DNA from: Candidatus Gemmiger faecavium
GTDB taxonomy: Bacteria > Bacillota > Clostridia > Oscillospirales > Ruminococcaceae
NCBI GenBank assembly: GCA_019114415.1
Contig: DXFO01000039.1
Location: 1-64,000 of the forward strand
Direction of reading: 5' to 3'
DNA length: 64,000 nt
Shown: piece after piece, positions 1-9,409 of the stretch
Layout: each line of letters opens with the position of its first letter
Position numbering within the stretch: the stretch's first letter is position 1
Translations under genes and position numbers: made by a program
The notes under the pieces: generated by a model
The model's database searches: none
What the model was told of the DNA's origin: nothing
What the model saw: only the letters and a program-made list of their open reading frames with translations

Positions 1-1251
1 CTGGGCGGCGACGACTTCGACCAGCGCATCATCGACTGGATGGCCGAGGACTTCAAGCGCGAGAACAACATCGACCTGCGCAACGACAAGATGGCTGCCC
101 AGCGTCTGAAGGAAGCTGCTGAGAAGGCCAAGATCGAGCTGTCCAGCGCCACTTCCACCAACATCAACCTGCCCTTCATCACCGCGGACGCCAACGGCCC
201 CAAGCATCTGGACATGACCCTGACCCGCGCCAAGTTCAATGAGCTGACCGCTGATCTGGTCGACCGCACCATGACCCCCGTCCGCAAGGCTCTGGCCGAC
301 GCCGGCCTGCAGGCTTCCGACCTGAAGAAGGTCCTGATGGTCGGCGGTTCTACCCGTATCCCCGCTGTCTACGACGCTGTCAAGAAGGAGCTCAACTGCG
401 AGCCGTTCAAGGGCATCAACCCCGACGAGTGCGTTGCTGTGGGCGCTGCCATCCAGGGCGGCGTTCTGCAGGGCGACGTCAAGGGCCTGCTGCTGCTGGA
501 CGTCACTCCCCTGAGCCTGGGCATCGAGACCCTGGGCGGCGTCTGCACCAAGATCATCGAGCGCAACACCACCATCCCCACCAAGAAGAGCCAGGTGTTC
601 TCCACTGCGGCCGACAACCAGCCCAGCGTTGAGGTCAACGTCCTGCAGGGCGAGCGTGAGTTTGCCCGCGACAACAAGAGCCTGGGAACCTTCCATCTGG
701 ACGGCATCGCTCCGGCGCCCCGCGGCGTGCCTCAGATCGAAGTCACCTTCGATATTGATGCCAACGGCATCGTCCATGTCAGCGCCAAGGATCTGGGCAC
801 CGGCAAGGAGCAGAGCATTACCATCACCGCTTCCACCAACATGAGCAAGGAAGACATCGACAAGGCCGTCAAGGACGCCGAGCAGTACGCTGCCGAGGAC
901 AAGAAGCGCCGTGAGGAAGTGGATGTCCGCAACAACGCTGACCAGATGGTCTTCCAGACCGAGAAGGCCATGGGCGAGTTCGGCGACAAGATCTCCGCTT
1001 CCGAGAAGAGCGACATCGAGACCAAGGTCAGCGCCCTGAAAGAGGCTCTGAAGTCCGGCACCATCGATGACATCAAGGCCAAGCAGGAAGAGCTGCAGAA
1101 GGCATTCTACGCTGTCAGCGAAAAGGTCTATCAGCAGGCTGCCCAGGCCCAGCAGGCACAGCAGCCCGGCACTGACCCCAACGCGGGTGCTCAGGGCGGC
1201 GCTTCCAAGAGCGATGACGGCGCCGTTGACGCCGACTTCCACGAGGTCTGA
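1..1251 (+). CDS. dnaK: Chaperone DnaK (Hsp70), 3' part only
   Basis: ATP-dependent Hsp70 chaperone that holds unfolded proteins in the cytoplasm with DnaJ and GrpE. The gene runs off the left edge: the open frame starts at base 1 with [10 protein letters not shown], inside the ATPase domain, so the ATG at 40 in the ORF track is internal. About 416 residues are visible. [11 protein letters not shown] and [11 protein letters not shown] are late ATPase-domain motifs, [14 protein letters not shown] opens the substrate-binding domain, a helical lid follows, and the acidic tail [11 protein letters not shown] replaces the usual EEVD-like end after a Gln/Ala-rich linker. dnaJ follows on the same strand, the normal order. 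Identity is secure. Confidence 0.97.
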   Translation: MGGDDFDQRIIDWMAEDFKRENNIDLRNDKMAAQRLKEAAEKAKIELSSATSTNINLPFITADANGPKHLDMTLTRAKFNELTADLVDRTMTPVRKALADAGLQASDLKKVLMVGGSTRIPAVYDAVKKELNCEPFKGINPDECVAVGAAIQGGVLQGDVKGLLLLDVTPLSLGIETLGGVCTKIIERNTTIPTKKSQVFSTAADNQPSVEVNVLQGEREFARDNKSLGTFHLDGIAPAPRGVPQIEVTFDIDANGIVHVSAKDLGTGKEQSITITASTNMSKEDIDKAVKDAEQYAAEDKKRREEVDVRNNADQMVFQTEKAMGEFGDKISASEKSDIETKVSALKEALKSGTIDDIKAKQEELQKAFYAVSEKVYQQAAQAQQAQQPGTDPNAGAQGGASKSDDGAVDADFHEV

Positions 1252-1344
1252 TTTACAAAACCTGTGACGGGGACCCAGGCGACGGAACAGGCGGCCGCCG
1301 TCCGGCGTGCCGCAAAGCCCGGCGCCGTCCCTGAAACTGAGAGA

Positions 1345-1398
1345 TGAACCCACTGGCCGTCGCCGGCAATTCTGCCCGGCGGCGGCCCTTGTGGGGTT
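1345..1398 (+). other. Stem-loop between dnaK and dnaJ
   Basis: The arms AACCCACTGGCCG and CGGCGGCCCTTGTGGGGTT can form a long GC-rich imperfect hairpin in the 225-bp gap. No T-run follows, so it is more likely an RNA-stability or partial-attenuation element than a full terminator. Confidence 0.45.
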
Positions 1399-1476
1399 TA
1401 ACAGCCAATCACTGAACCTGCTTTGACAGGCGCCGTCGTGCGCCGGTGGGGACAGCGAATGGAAAGGTGTGATTGT

Positions 1477-2640
1477 ATGGCAGATAAAAGAGATTACTAC
1501 GAAGTCCTGGGCGTCGGCAAAAACGCCAGCGACAACGAGATCAAAAGCGCCTACCGCAAACTTGCCAAAAAGTACCACCCTGACCTGAACCCCGGCGACA
1601 AGGAAGCCGAGGAAAAGTTCAAGGAGGTCAACGAAGCCAACGACGTTCTGTCCGACCCGGAAAAGCGCAAGCGCTATGACCAGTTCGGCTTTGCGGGCGT
1701 CGATCCCAACTATGCGGCCAGCCAGGGCCAGGGCGGCTTTGGCGGCGGCTTCGGCGGCGTGGACCTGGGCGATATTTTCGGTGACATTTTCGGCGGCAGC
1801 TTTGGCGGCGGTTTCGGCGGTTTTGGCGGCGGCCGGACCAACCCCAACGCCCCCCGCAAGGGCCATGACATCCAGGCCAGCGTCATCCTCACCTTTGAGG
1901 AGGCTGCCCACGGATGCAGCAAGACCGTTACCATCAACCGGCAGGAGACCTGCCACGACTGCAACGGCACCGGCGCGGAGCGGGGCACCAGTCCCGAGAC
2001 CTGCCCCCACTGCGGCGGCCGGGGCTATGTGGTGACCCAGCAGCGCACCCCCTTTGGCGTGATGCAGAGCCAGCAGCCCTGCAGCCACTGCGGCGGCCGG
2101 GGCACCATCATCAAGAACCCCTGCCACACCTGCCGCGGCACCGGCAAGACCGGTTCCCGCAAAACGCTGGAGGTCCGCATTCCCGCGGGTATCGACGATG
2201 ATCAGAACATCGCGCTGCGCGGTCAGGGCGACGCCGGTACCAACGGCGGCCCGGCCGGTGATGTAATCGTCCATGTCACCGTCAAGCCCGACCCCGTCTT
2301 TGAGCGGGACGGCTTTGACGTGTGGGTCCATGAACCCATCACCTTCAGCCAGGCGGTCCTGGGCGCCGAAATCACGGTGCCCACTGTGGACGGCAAGGTG
2401 GCCTACCGCATTCCGGAAGGTACCCAGAGCGGCACCAAGTTCCGTCTGCGGGGCAAGGGCATCCAGTACCTCAATGGCAGAGGCCGCGGCGACCAGTACG
2501 TGGTGGTGGATGTGGAAATCCCCAAAAAGCTGACCAAGGCCCAGCGTGACGCCCTCAAGACCTTTGAGGACTCCCTGCGCGAGGAAAACTACGAAAAGCG
2601 CAAAGGCTTTTTTAAGAACCTGAAAGACCGCTTCATGTGA
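1477..2640 (+). CDS. dnaJ: Chaperone DnaJ (Hsp40)
   Basis: Co-chaperone that stimulates the DnaK ATPase and delivers substrates. The ATG at 1477 gives [13 protein letters not shown], the family's standard start, 387 residues in all; the ORF-track start at 1423 adds an 18-residue tail with no ribosome site. Domains in order: J domain (about 1-70) with HPD in KKYHPDLNP; a Gly/Phe-rich linker (about 80-125); a zinc domain with four CxxCxGxG repeats ([32 protein letters not shown]); and two C-terminal substrate-binding barrels. This is a complete type I DnaJ. It ends before a clear terminator. Confidence 0.97.
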   Translation: MADKRDYYEVLGVGKNASDNEIKSAYRKLAKKYHPDLNPGDKEAEEKFKEVNEANDVLSDPEKRKRYDQFGFAGVDPNYAASQGQGGFGGGFGGVDLGDIFGDIFGGSFGGGFGGFGGGRTNPNAPRKGHDIQASVILTFEEAAHGCSKTVTINRQETCHDCNGTGAERGTSPETCPHCGGRGYVVTQQRTPFGVMQSQQPCSHCGGRGTIIKNPCHTCRGTGKTGSRKTLEVRIPAGIDDDQNIALRGQGDAGTNGGPAGDVIVHVTVKPDPVFERDGFDVWVHEPITFSQAVLGAEITVPTVDGKVAYRIPEGTQSGTKFRLRGKGIQYLNGRGRGDQYVVVDVEIPKKLTKAQRDALKTFEDSLREENYEKRKGFFKNLKDRFM

Positions 2641-2735
2641 CCTGTTACGGCGCAGTCTGGCACCGCGATCCTGCGGTCGCGCGGTCACGACCCTGACAGC
2701 GGGGAAGTGCCCCAAGACATATCCCGGGCAAACAG

Positions 2736-2788
2736 ATCGGCCCGCACTCCATGGCAGAAACACTGCCGGAGTGCGGGCCGATTTTTTT
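2736..2788 (+). terminator. Rho-independent terminator after dnaJ
   Basis: Perfect 15-bp arms (ATCGGCCCGCACTCC and its complement) around a 17-base loop, followed by seven Ts. Confidence 0.9.
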
Positions 2789-2829
2789 GCTGTCTTTATA
2801 AGCCGGGGTTCATACCGGGGCGGGGAAAA

Positions 2830-3756
2830 TCATTTCCACAGCCCCTGCGGATAGGTCCCGGCGTCGGTCATGGCCTGGAGCGCGGCCATCAGGGCGGGTT
2901 TGTCCTCCCGGTAGGTGATGCCGTACCACTTGTCGGTGCTGGTCAAAACCTTTACCTCGGCGCGGCCGTCCGCCAGCGCCGCAGAGACGACGCTGGGCAG
3001 GTAATACTCACACTTGAGAGGATTGACGGGCAGGTTCTGTCGCAGGAAATCCGCAAAGCCCTGCTGTGCCGCTGTGACAAAGCTGCGGGTAAAGCCCCAC
3101 AGGTTCATGCTGACCAGGGAATCGCCGGGCAGCTCCGTCCAGGTCTTGCCCTCGTCCTCGGTGTAGGCGATGGCATCGCCCTTGGGCTCGATGCGGGTGC
3201 GCTCGGTGACCGAGACCAGGTTGCCCGCCGCGTCGGTCTCGCAGACGCCGCGGCTGACCGAACCGTTCTCGCTCACCGTGTTTTTCAGGTGGAACCCGAC
3301 CATGGCCCAGGCAAACTTGTCTCCGTCCTCGTGGGTGGACAGGTATTCATAGATCAGGCGGAAGCAGGTGGGGCCGTAATAGTCGTCGGCATTGATGACC
3401 GCAAAGGGGGCGTCGATGCACTCTGCCGCAGACAGCACCGCGTGGGCGGTACCCCAGGGTTTGACGCGGCCTTCCGGCACGGCAAAGCCCTCCGGCAGGA
3501 TGTCCAGCTGCTGAAAGGCATAGCGGACCTCCAGCCCGGCCTGCTCGGCCCGGGCGCCTACCGTGCGCTTGAAATCCTCCTCGATCTCATGCTTGATGAT
3601 GAACACTACGGTGGAAAATCCCGCCCGGCGGGCGTCGTACAGGCTGTAATCCAAAATAGCCTCGCCGCAGGGGCCAACCGGGTCGATCTGCTTCAGCCCG
3701 CCGTAACGGCTGCCCATGCCCGCTGCCATAACTACCAGGATCGGTTTGTTGCTCAT
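2830..3756 (-). CDS. Sugar-phosphate nucleotidyltransferase family protein
   Basis: Member of the NTP-transferase superfamily that couples a nucleotide to a sugar phosphate. The signature VVMAAGMGSRYGGLKQ near the N-terminus is the nucleotide-binding loop, and INADDYYG supplies the metal-binding acidic residues. The start was moved from the track's TTG to the ATG at 3756, because AAGGAG lies 8 bases before the ATG but only 2 before the TTG; this gives 308 residues. It stands alone between a terminator and a divergent promoter, so the substrate cannot be told from context. It resembles the stand-alone nucleotidyltransferases of Firmicutes more than true GalU. Confidence 0.8.
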   Translation of the reverse strand: MSNKPILVVMAAGMGSRYGGLKQIDPVGPCGEAILDYSLYDARRAGFSTVVFIIKHEIEEDFKRTVGARAEQAGLEVRYAFQQLDILPEGFAVPEGRVKPWGTAHAVLSAAECIDAPFAVINADDYYGPTCFRLIYEYLSTHEDGDKFAWAMVGFHLKNTVSENGSVSRGVCETDAAGNLVSVTERTRIEPKGDAIAYTEDEGKTWTELPGDSLVSMNLWGFTRSFVTAAQQGFADFLRQNLPVNPLKCEYYLPSVVSAALADGRAEVKVLTSTDKWYGITYREDKPALMAALQAMTDAGTYPQGLWK

Positions 3757-3821
3757 TGCCAAAACTCCTTTTTTCAGCCCCGCTGCCGCATGACCGGACA
3801 GGGAGACGGTGGTCTGCTTTT

Positions 3822-3850
3822 ATCATACACGCAGGAAACGCCGGATGCAA
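3822..3850 (-). promoter_or_regulatory. Putative sigma-A promoter of the nucleotidyltransferase gene
   Basis: On the minus strand TTGCAT lies 17 bases before TATGAT, about 65 bases upstream of the start codon. The -35 match is weak. Confidence 0.5.
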
Positions 3851-4014
3851 GTTGTTCGCCCTGGTTCTGCAAACAGAAATCACGTTTTGTCAGTAGCGTT
3901 TTTTGCGCAGGAATGCTATAATGCAGTCAATCAGAATGTTGTTTCCGGCAGAACGGTAGCCGATGAAAACAATGGACAAAATTGACAAAAATGTATAAAA
4001 TGTGCGGCCGCTTG

Positions 4015-4023
4015 TGATATAAT
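4015..4023 (+). promoter_or_regulatory. Extended -10 promoter for the patatin gene
   Basis: TGATATAAT is a consensus extended -10 element 30 bases before the start codon. The nearby TTGACA at 3982 is too far away (30-base spacing) to be its -35, so the extended TG probably compensates. Confidence 0.6.
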
Positions 4024-4053
4024 GGAAAGACATCAGACAGGAGGAAAAACACC

Positions 4054-5244
4054 ATGCGCAGTGAAGCAAAAGCTCTTGTTCTGGCAGGCGGCGGCGCCAA
4101 AGGCAGCTACCAGGTGGGCGTTTACCGTGCCCTGCGGGAGGTGGGCTGGCTGCCTGACATCATCACCGGCACCAGTGTGGGCTCCTTGAACGGCGCGCTG
4201 TTCGTGATGGACCATCTGGATGAGGCGGAACAGCTGTGGCGCACGCTGGACGTCCACGGCGTGCTGGAAGTCCCCCAGGGCAAAAAGCCGGAGGAACTGC
4301 GCAGCTTTCTTTTGGATGTCCTGCGCAAGGGCGGCCTGAACATTGACCCGTTGGGAGACACCATCGACGACTATCTGGACGAGGAAGAAATGCGGGGTTC
4401 CGCCGTCCGTTACGGTCTGGTCATGACCGAGATGAATACCCTGCGCTCCCACCAGTATACCCTGGAGGAGATCCCCCGGGGCCGCCTGAAAGAGTATATG
4501 ATGGCGTCCAGTGCCTGTTTCCCGGCCCTGCGCCCCCAGGAGATCGACGGCGTCAAATACATCGACGGCGGCTGGAGCGACAATATGCCCATGCACCTTG
4601 CGGCGCGGATGGGCGCCACCGAGCTGATCGCGGTGGATATTGACGGGGTGGGCATCAACCGTCCCAACACCACGGGCCTGCCCACCCGCATCATCCACAG
4701 CCACTGGGACCTGGGCCCGCTGTTTGACTTTGACGGCGAGCGGGCCCAGCGCAACATCAAACTGGGCTATCTGGATACCCTGCGGATGTTCGGGCGGGTG
4801 GGCGGCACTGCCTATGCCATTCTGCCGGCGGAGGATACCTTCCCGGCGGACTTTGCCCTGGCCTACCGCGGAGCACTCATGGAGGCCGCCCAGCGTGCGC
4901 CCATGCTCTGGCTGACCGAGAGCATGGCCCGCCAGGTCAAGGGTTACCCGCCTACCTACGACAAGGACCCCACCGCCCCCACGGCCGCCGCGCTGGCCCC
5001 GCTGGAAATGGCGGCGGAGCGGATGCAGGTGCCGCCGGATGAACCCATGACGGCAAAACTGCTGGCACTGACGTTTTTGGGGAGTTTTGACCGTGACCCG
5101 GCGGATAAGTTCCCCATTCTGCTGGGCAAGCAGGAGGGAAATGTGGTGGGCGAGGCGGCCATGGCAGCCGCCGCACCCGAAGAATTTGTGACTGCGCTGG
5201 TTTCGCACACTCTGTCCGGGATGGGTACCGGCGTATTCTGGTAA
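4054..5244 (+). CDS. Patatin-like phospholipase (RssA/YlbK type)
   Basis: Predicted serine acyl hydrolase with a Ser-Asp dyad. The oxyanion loop GGGAKGSYQVG and the nucleophile elbow GTSVG (within ITGTSVGSLNG) lie in the first 50 residues; the catalytic Asp is in DGGWSDNMP near residue 175. It has 396 residues, about 100 beyond the usual bacterial patatin domain, and the C-terminal extension has no recognised motif. There is no signal peptide, so it is cytoplasmic or peripheral on the membrane. GGAGG precedes the ATG. It sits 64 bases before the enzyme I-like gene and may share its transcript. The lipid substrate is unknown. Confidence 0.85.
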   Translation: MRSEAKALVLAGGGAKGSYQVGVYRALREVGWLPDIITGTSVGSLNGALFVMDHLDEAEQLWRTLDVHGVLEVPQGKKPEELRSFLLDVLRKGGLNIDPLGDTIDDYLDEEEMRGSAVRYGLVMTEMNTLRSHQYTLEEIPRGRLKEYMMASSACFPALRPQEIDGVKYIDGGWSDNMPMHLAARMGATELIAVDIDGVGINRPNTTGLPTRIIHSHWDLGPLFDFDGERAQRNIKLGYLDTLRMFGRVGGTAYAILPAEDTFPADFALAYRGALMEAAQRAPMLWLTESMARQVKGYPPTYDKDPTAPTAAALAPLEMAAERMQVPPDEPMTAKLLALTFLGSFDRDPADKFPILLGKQEGNVVGEAAMAAAAPEEFVTALVSHTLSGMGTGVFW

Positions 5245-5308
5245 GGATGCCGCATGGCGCGCGGGGCAAGCTGCCCGCAGTGCGCCACGGCGGGAAAGGA
5301 GGATGTCT

Positions 5309-6913
5309 ATGCCTGCGTTTAAGGGAATCAAAGTATCGCCCGGTGTGGCGGTAGGACCGGTGGCACGGCTGGACCGCGGCATTGTGGGTCTGCACCGCAT
5401 TGTCAGCGATCCTTTCCGGGAGCGCGCACTGTACGAGGCGGCCATCGTTTTGGCAAAGGACGAGCTGACCTGCCTGCAGCAGCGCGCCCAGGGAGCGGAT
5501 GCCGATATCCTGATGTTCCAGATCGCATTGCTGGAGGATGAATCCTTCACCAATGAGATCGGCGACTATATCGCGGCGGGCGCGGGCAGCGCGGCCGCGG
5601 TGGAACGGGCGGAGCAGATTTTTGCGGCCCGGCTGAACAATGTGGATAACGACTATATCCGGCAGCGCAGCGTGGACGTGCGCGATGCCTGCCGCCGTGT
5701 CGTGGATATTCTGGACGGACGTCCCCGCCAGAAACTGCATCTGACAAAACCGTCCATTCTGGTGGCGGACCTGTTTTTCCCCAGCGACATTTTTGCACTG
5801 GACCGGTCCATGATCCTGGGCATCGCGGCGGACAACGACAGCGAGACCAGCCATGCGGCCATTATGGCGCGGACCATGGGCATCCCGGCGGTGTTCGGGC
5901 TGGGCAAAGGGGTGGCTGCCCTGGCGGAGGGCCGGGACGTGCTCATTGACGGTCAGGCAGGGACCCTGACCATCGACCCCACCCCCGATGAGATCGCCCA
6001 GGCGAACCATCGGTTCGCGCTGCTGCAGCGCAAAAACCGCAAGCGTCATGCGCTGGCGGGCAAGCCCTGCGTTACCCGGGACGGCACCCAGGTGTCGCTG
6101 TACGCCAGTGCATCTTCCCCCGAGGATATTGAAAACGCCATGCACGCCGGGGCCGACGCCATCGGCCTGGTGCGCACCGAGCAGCTTCTGCTGGACCACC
6201 TGGGGGAGGAAAAGCAGTATTATTACTACATCAACTGCCTTGGCGCGGCGGGCGGACGTCCGGTCACGGTGCGTACCGGTGACGTGGGCGCCGACGACGC
6301 CGCTCCCTGGGTGGAGGACGTCCGCCGTGCGGCGGAGAACCGGCGCAGGCTGTCCACCCAGATCGCGGCCCTGCTGCGGGCGGGGACCCGGGGCGGACTG
6401 CGAGTGGTCTTGCCCATGATCACCGGCCCGGAGGAATGGGACGACGTCATGGCAGAGGTGGAGCGCTGCAAGGAACGGCTGCACCGCCGGGGCGTGGAAT
6501 ACGACCGCGACCTGGAATTCGGCTGCCTGATCGAGATCCCCGCCGCAGCGCTGGTGGCGGATCAGATCATGGACCACGGGGCAAAGTTTCTGGCCATCGA
6601 CATCGACGACCTGGTGCGCTACACCGTGGCTGCCGGACGTCCCGAAAGCCAGCGCGGCCGCTATGAGCGGGCGGATGTTCCCGCTGTGCGGCGTCTGGTG
6701 GATATGGTCTGCCGGATGGCAGCCGACCGGGGCATCCCGGTGTACATGTGCGGCATCATGGCGGGGGCTCTGCCTGAGATGGAAGCCTACCTGCGGGACG
6801 GCATCCGCGGCTTCTGCCTGGAATGGATCAGCCTGAACGATCTGAAGGCGGAATTTATGGAGATCGACCTTGCCGACGATGGAAAAAGTGTTGACAAATC
6901 GAATGGGATGTGA
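5309..6913 (+). CDS. Divergent PTS enzyme I (PEP-utilising) homologue
   Basis: Homologue of PEP-protein phosphotransferase, which passes phosphate from PEP to HPr. The second ATG (5309) was chosen because AAAGGAGG abuts the ATG at 5303; this gives 534 residues, shorter than the usual 570. The phospho-His region reads SETSHAAIMARTMGIPAV, and CLIEIPAAALVADQIM and the active-site Cys (YMCGIMAG) are kept. Several PEP-site loops differ: RTGDVGADD replaces RTxDxGGDK, DIDDLVRYT replaces GTNDLxQYT, and the NPxLGxRxxR stretch is missing. It could be a specialised second enzyme I or a PEP-binding protein with a changed role. No HPr gene is adjacent. Confidence 0.7.
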   Translation: MPAFKGIKVSPGVAVGPVARLDRGIVGLHRIVSDPFRERALYEAAIVLAKDELTCLQQRAQGADADILMFQIALLEDESFTNEIGDYIAAGAGSAAAVERAEQIFAARLNNVDNDYIRQRSVDVRDACRRVVDILDGRPRQKLHLTKPSILVADLFFPSDIFALDRSMILGIAADNDSETSHAAIMARTMGIPAVFGLGKGVAALAEGRDVLIDGQAGTLTIDPTPDEIAQANHRFALLQRKNRKRHALAGKPCVTRDGTQVSLYASASSPEDIENAMHAGADAIGLVRTEQLLLDHLGEEKQYYYYINCLGAAGGRPVTVRTGDVGADDAAPWVEDVRRAAENRRRLSTQIAALLRAGTRGGLRVVLPMITGPEEWDDVMAEVERCKERLHRRGVEYDRDLEFGCLIEIPAAALVADQIMDHGAKFLAIDIDDLVRYTVAAGRPESQRGRYERADVPAVRRLVDMVCRMAADRGIPVYMCGIMAGALPEMEAYLRDGIRGFCLEWISLNDLKAEFMEIDLADDGKSVDKSNGM

Positions 6914-6919
6914 TTAAAT
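6891..6919 (+). promoter_or_regulatory. Promoter of the T-box/trpXYZ unit
   Basis: TTGACA lies 17 bases before TTAAAT, which is preceded by the extended -10 TG. It lies inside the last codons of the enzyme I-like gene and would start transcripts just before the T-box leader. Confidence 0.7.
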
Positions 6920-6925
6920 AACTTC

Positions 6926-7220
6926 AAACCAGTGAAGCGAAAGTAAAACTGCAGGCGCACGCAAAGAGAGCCCCCGTTGCTGGGAGTGGGGCCGGAAGCG
7001 GGGCAGACAAATGGTTCGCTGAGGGCACGGGGAAAGGCCGAAACGGCCCAGTATCCGCTGACGGAAGCCTCCGTTACAGGGCAGGGGAATGATGGTTCTC
7101 CGCAAAGGGGCCGCGCCACAAAACGCGGCAAGCAAGGTGGCACCGCAGGTCGCCAAAGTATTTGGATTTGTCCTGTCCTTGCACAACACCCGTCTGGGGT
7201 TGTGCGGGGGCAGTTTTTTT
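6926..7220 (+). ncRNA. T-box riboswitch leader, probably tRNA-Trp responsive
   Basis: T-box leaders sense uncharged tRNA and then let transcription pass a terminator. The hallmark AAGGTGGCACCGC is at 7134-7146, just before a strong terminator. A GA-rich AAAGAGAG near 6963 fits the base of stem I. A TGG triplet at 7012-7014 is a candidate Trp specifier codon. The antiterminator bulge TGGC would pair with a tRNA ending GCCA, and bacterial tRNA-Trp has G73, which agrees. The downstream importer belongs to the family often under Trp T-boxes. The T-box is certain; the tryptophan assignment is inferred. Confidence 0.88.
7173..7220 (+). terminator. Regulated terminator of the T-box leader
   Basis: The GCACAAC/GTTGTGC stem is extended by CTGTCC/GGGCAG pairing and followed by seven Ts. 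It competes with the T-box antiterminator just upstream. Confidence 0.85.
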
Positions 7221-7365
7221 ATACCCGCATCCCGGAACCTGTTGAAAGGGAGCGTGCAGCTTATGAAACTTTCTCTCCATCCCGGCCGGCGATGGCGCGG
7301 CAGCAGACCGTCCGCCGTTCCAACCTGCGCCGGATAAGGCGCCAGACCCAAAAGGAGAAATTATC

Positions 7366-8391
7366 ATGAAAAAACTGTTTGCTGTTATGACCGCCTCCGC
7401 CTTTGCCCTGTCCCTAGCCGCCTGCTCGGGGAATACCGTTTCCGGCAGCCAGTCCTCCGCCGCGACCGGTGAGACCACCTCCGGCGACGGTGCAAGCTAC
7501 CGCATTGCCATTGTCCAGCAGGTGGACCACTCCTCCCTGGATGAGATCCGCACCGCCGTTGAGGCTGAACTGGATGCCCGGGCCGCTGCCGACGGCATCA
7601 CCATTGAATATACCGAGTTCAACGGCCAGGGGGACAGCACCGTCCTGAACCAGATCGGCAGCCAGGTCGTCTCCGACGGCTACGACGCCGTGATCCCCAT
7701 TGCCTCCCTGGCGGCCCAGTGCATGGTCAACGCGGTGGACGGCGATGTCCCCGTGGTCTATGCCGCCATCTCCGATCCCGCCACTGCCGGCCTGACCGAG
7801 CTGGAAAACGTCACCGGCACCTCCGATGCCCTGGATACCAAGTTCATCCTGGACATGATGCTGGCCGCTGATCCCGACATCCAGACCGTCGGCCTGCTTT
7901 ATTCCAACTCTGAGCCCAACTCCGAGACTCCCATCGCCGAGGCAAAAGCCTACCTGGAAGAAAAGGGCATTGCCTACGTGGAGCGCACCGGCACCACCGC
8001 CGATGAGATCCTGACCGCCGTCTCCGCCATGACCGACCAGGTGGACGCCGTCTTTACCCCCACCGACAACAAGGTCATGGAAGCCGCCGGCGCCGTTGCC
8101 GAAGCCCTGACCGATGCGGGCATCCCCTTCTACGCGGGCGCTGATTCCTTCGTGACCTCGGGGGCTTTTGCCACCTGCGGCGTCAACTACACCGACCTGG
8201 GCACCAAGACCGCCGACATGGCTGTGGACGCCCTGCTGTCCGGCACTGTTCCTGCCGACTACTACGTGATGGAAGGCGGCGTCATCACCGTCAACACCGA
8301 GACCGCCGCTGCCCTGGGCATGGATTACAGTGCCTTCAATGACATGGCAGCTACCGTGGTGGAGGTCACCACCGCTGCCGCGGGCGAATGA
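7366..8391 (+). CDS. trpX: ABC importer substrate-binding lipoprotein (TrpX type)
   Basis: Extracytoplasmic solute receptor of the ABC_sub_bind family, tethered to the membrane by lipid. MKKLFAVMTASAFALSLAACSGN is a lipoprotein signal with the lipobox LAAC, followed by a Ser/Thr-rich linker and a two-lobed periplasmic-binding fold (341 residues; motifs YRIAIVQQVDH, IIPIASLAAQ-like VIPIASLAAQ and YAGADSFV). It is first in a three-gene importer operon behind a T-box whose features favour tRNA-Trp, so tryptophan is the likely ligand. That rests on the regulatory context; the fold alone does not fix the substrate. Confidence 0.87.
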   Translation: MKKLFAVMTASAFALSLAACSGNTVSGSQSSAATGETTSGDGASYRIAIVQQVDHSSLDEIRTAVEAELDARAAADGITIEYTEFNGQGDSTVLNQIGSQVVSDGYDAVIPIASLAAQCMVNAVDGDVPVVYAAISDPATAGLTELENVTGTSDALDTKFILDMMLAADPDIQTVGLLYSNSEPNSETPIAEAKAYLEEKGIAYVERTGTTADEILTAVSAMTDQVDAVFTPTDNKVMEAAGAVAEALTDAGIPFYAGADSFVTSGAFATCGVNYTDLGTKTADMAVDALLSGTVPADYYVMEGGVITVNTETAAALGMDYSAFNDMAATVVEVTTAAAGE

Positions 8392-8485
8392 CCCGGGCAG
8401 GGGCCAAACGAGTAAAACCGCACGGCGGGGCAGGGCAGAGGGCCTTGCCCCGCACGGTGCGCTCTGAACCAAAGGAGCTGTTACC

Positions 8486-9409
8486 ATGATCACCACCGCT
8501 ATTGTGCTGAGTGCGCTGGAGCTGGGCTGTATCTATGCTCTGGTCGCCATGGCACTGTTTTTGAGCTTCCGCGTCCTGAACATCGCGGACATGACCACCG
8601 ACGGCGCATTTACCCTGGGCTGCGCGGTCTCTGCTACCATGGCTGTGGCGGGGCATCCCATCCTGGGCTTGTTTGCCGCCATGGTGTCCGGCGCTGCGGC
8701 GGGCTTTGTCACTGCCTTTTTGCAGACGCGGATGGGGGTGCCCTCCATTCTGGCAGGCATCATCACCAATACCGGGCTGTACACCATCAACCTGGCGGTG
8801 ATGGGCTTTTCCTCCAATGTGCCCATGCTCAAAACCACTACGCTGTTCACCATGGCGGAGTCGCTGTTCGGGGAGAACGCTCCCTACAAGCTCATTACCG
8901 CCGCTCTCATCACGGCGGTGGTCTGCGCTTTGCTTATCGCGTTCCTGGGTACACGGCTGGGCCTTTCCATCCGCGCCACCGGCGATAACCCCGACATGGT
9001 CCGCGCCAGCTCCATCAACACCGCCTTCACCGTCACGGTGGGTCTGTGCATCGCCAATGCCATGACCGCCCTGTCCGGCGCGGTGCTGGCCCAGTACCAG
9101 AAATCCGCCGATATCAACCTGGGCACCGGCATGGTGGTCATCGGTCTGGCCTCCCTCATCATCGGGGAAACTCTGTTCGGTCACGGCGGGCTGTGGACCA
9201 AGGCAGTGGCCGCCGTGGCAGGCAGCATCATCTACCGCTTCATCATCGCCATTGCCATGCGGGCCAACCTCCCCTCCGAGGCGCTCAAGCTGATCTCCGC
9301 CATCATCGTGGTGCTGGCCATCTCGGCCCCTGCCCTCAAGAAGGGCGCTCAGTTCCAGCGCCGCCGCTACGCTGCCATGTTCGGGAAGGGAGGCAATCCG
9401 GATGCTTGA
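8486..9409 (+). CDS. trpY: ABC importer permease (TrpY type)
   Basis: Integral membrane channel subunit of the same importer, BPD_transp_2 family (LivH/RbsC-like), with about eight hydrophobic segments in 307 residues. The conserved cytoplasmic loop GTRLGLSIRATGDNPDMVRA would contact the ATPase. It starts at ATG 8486 behind AAAGGAG, 94 bases after trpX, and its last codons overlap the ATPase gene by 8 bases, which suggests translational coupling. Confidence 0.9.
   Translation: MITTAIVLSALELGCIYALVAMALFLSFRVLNIADMTTDGAFTLGCAVSATMAVAGHPILGLFAAMVSGAAAGFVTAFLQTRMGVPSILAGIITNTGLYTINLAVMGFSSNVPMLKTTTLFTMAESLFGENAPYKLITAALITAVVCALLIAFLGTRLGLSIRATGDNPDMVRASSINTAFTVTVGLCIANAMTALSGAVLAQYQKSADINLGTGMVVIGLASLIIGETLFGHGGLWTKAVAAVAGSIIYRFIIAIAMRANLPSEALKLISAIIVVLAISAPALKKGAQFQRRRYAAMFGKGGNPDA

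Noticed and set aside
2707-3921. 404-codon plus-strand ORF
   Set aside because: It begins inside the dnaJ terminator and is antisense to the nucleotidyltransferase gene.
3982-3987. TTGACA as -35 of the patatin promoter
   Set aside because: It lies 30 bases from the TATAAT; the extended -10 TG is a better explanation.
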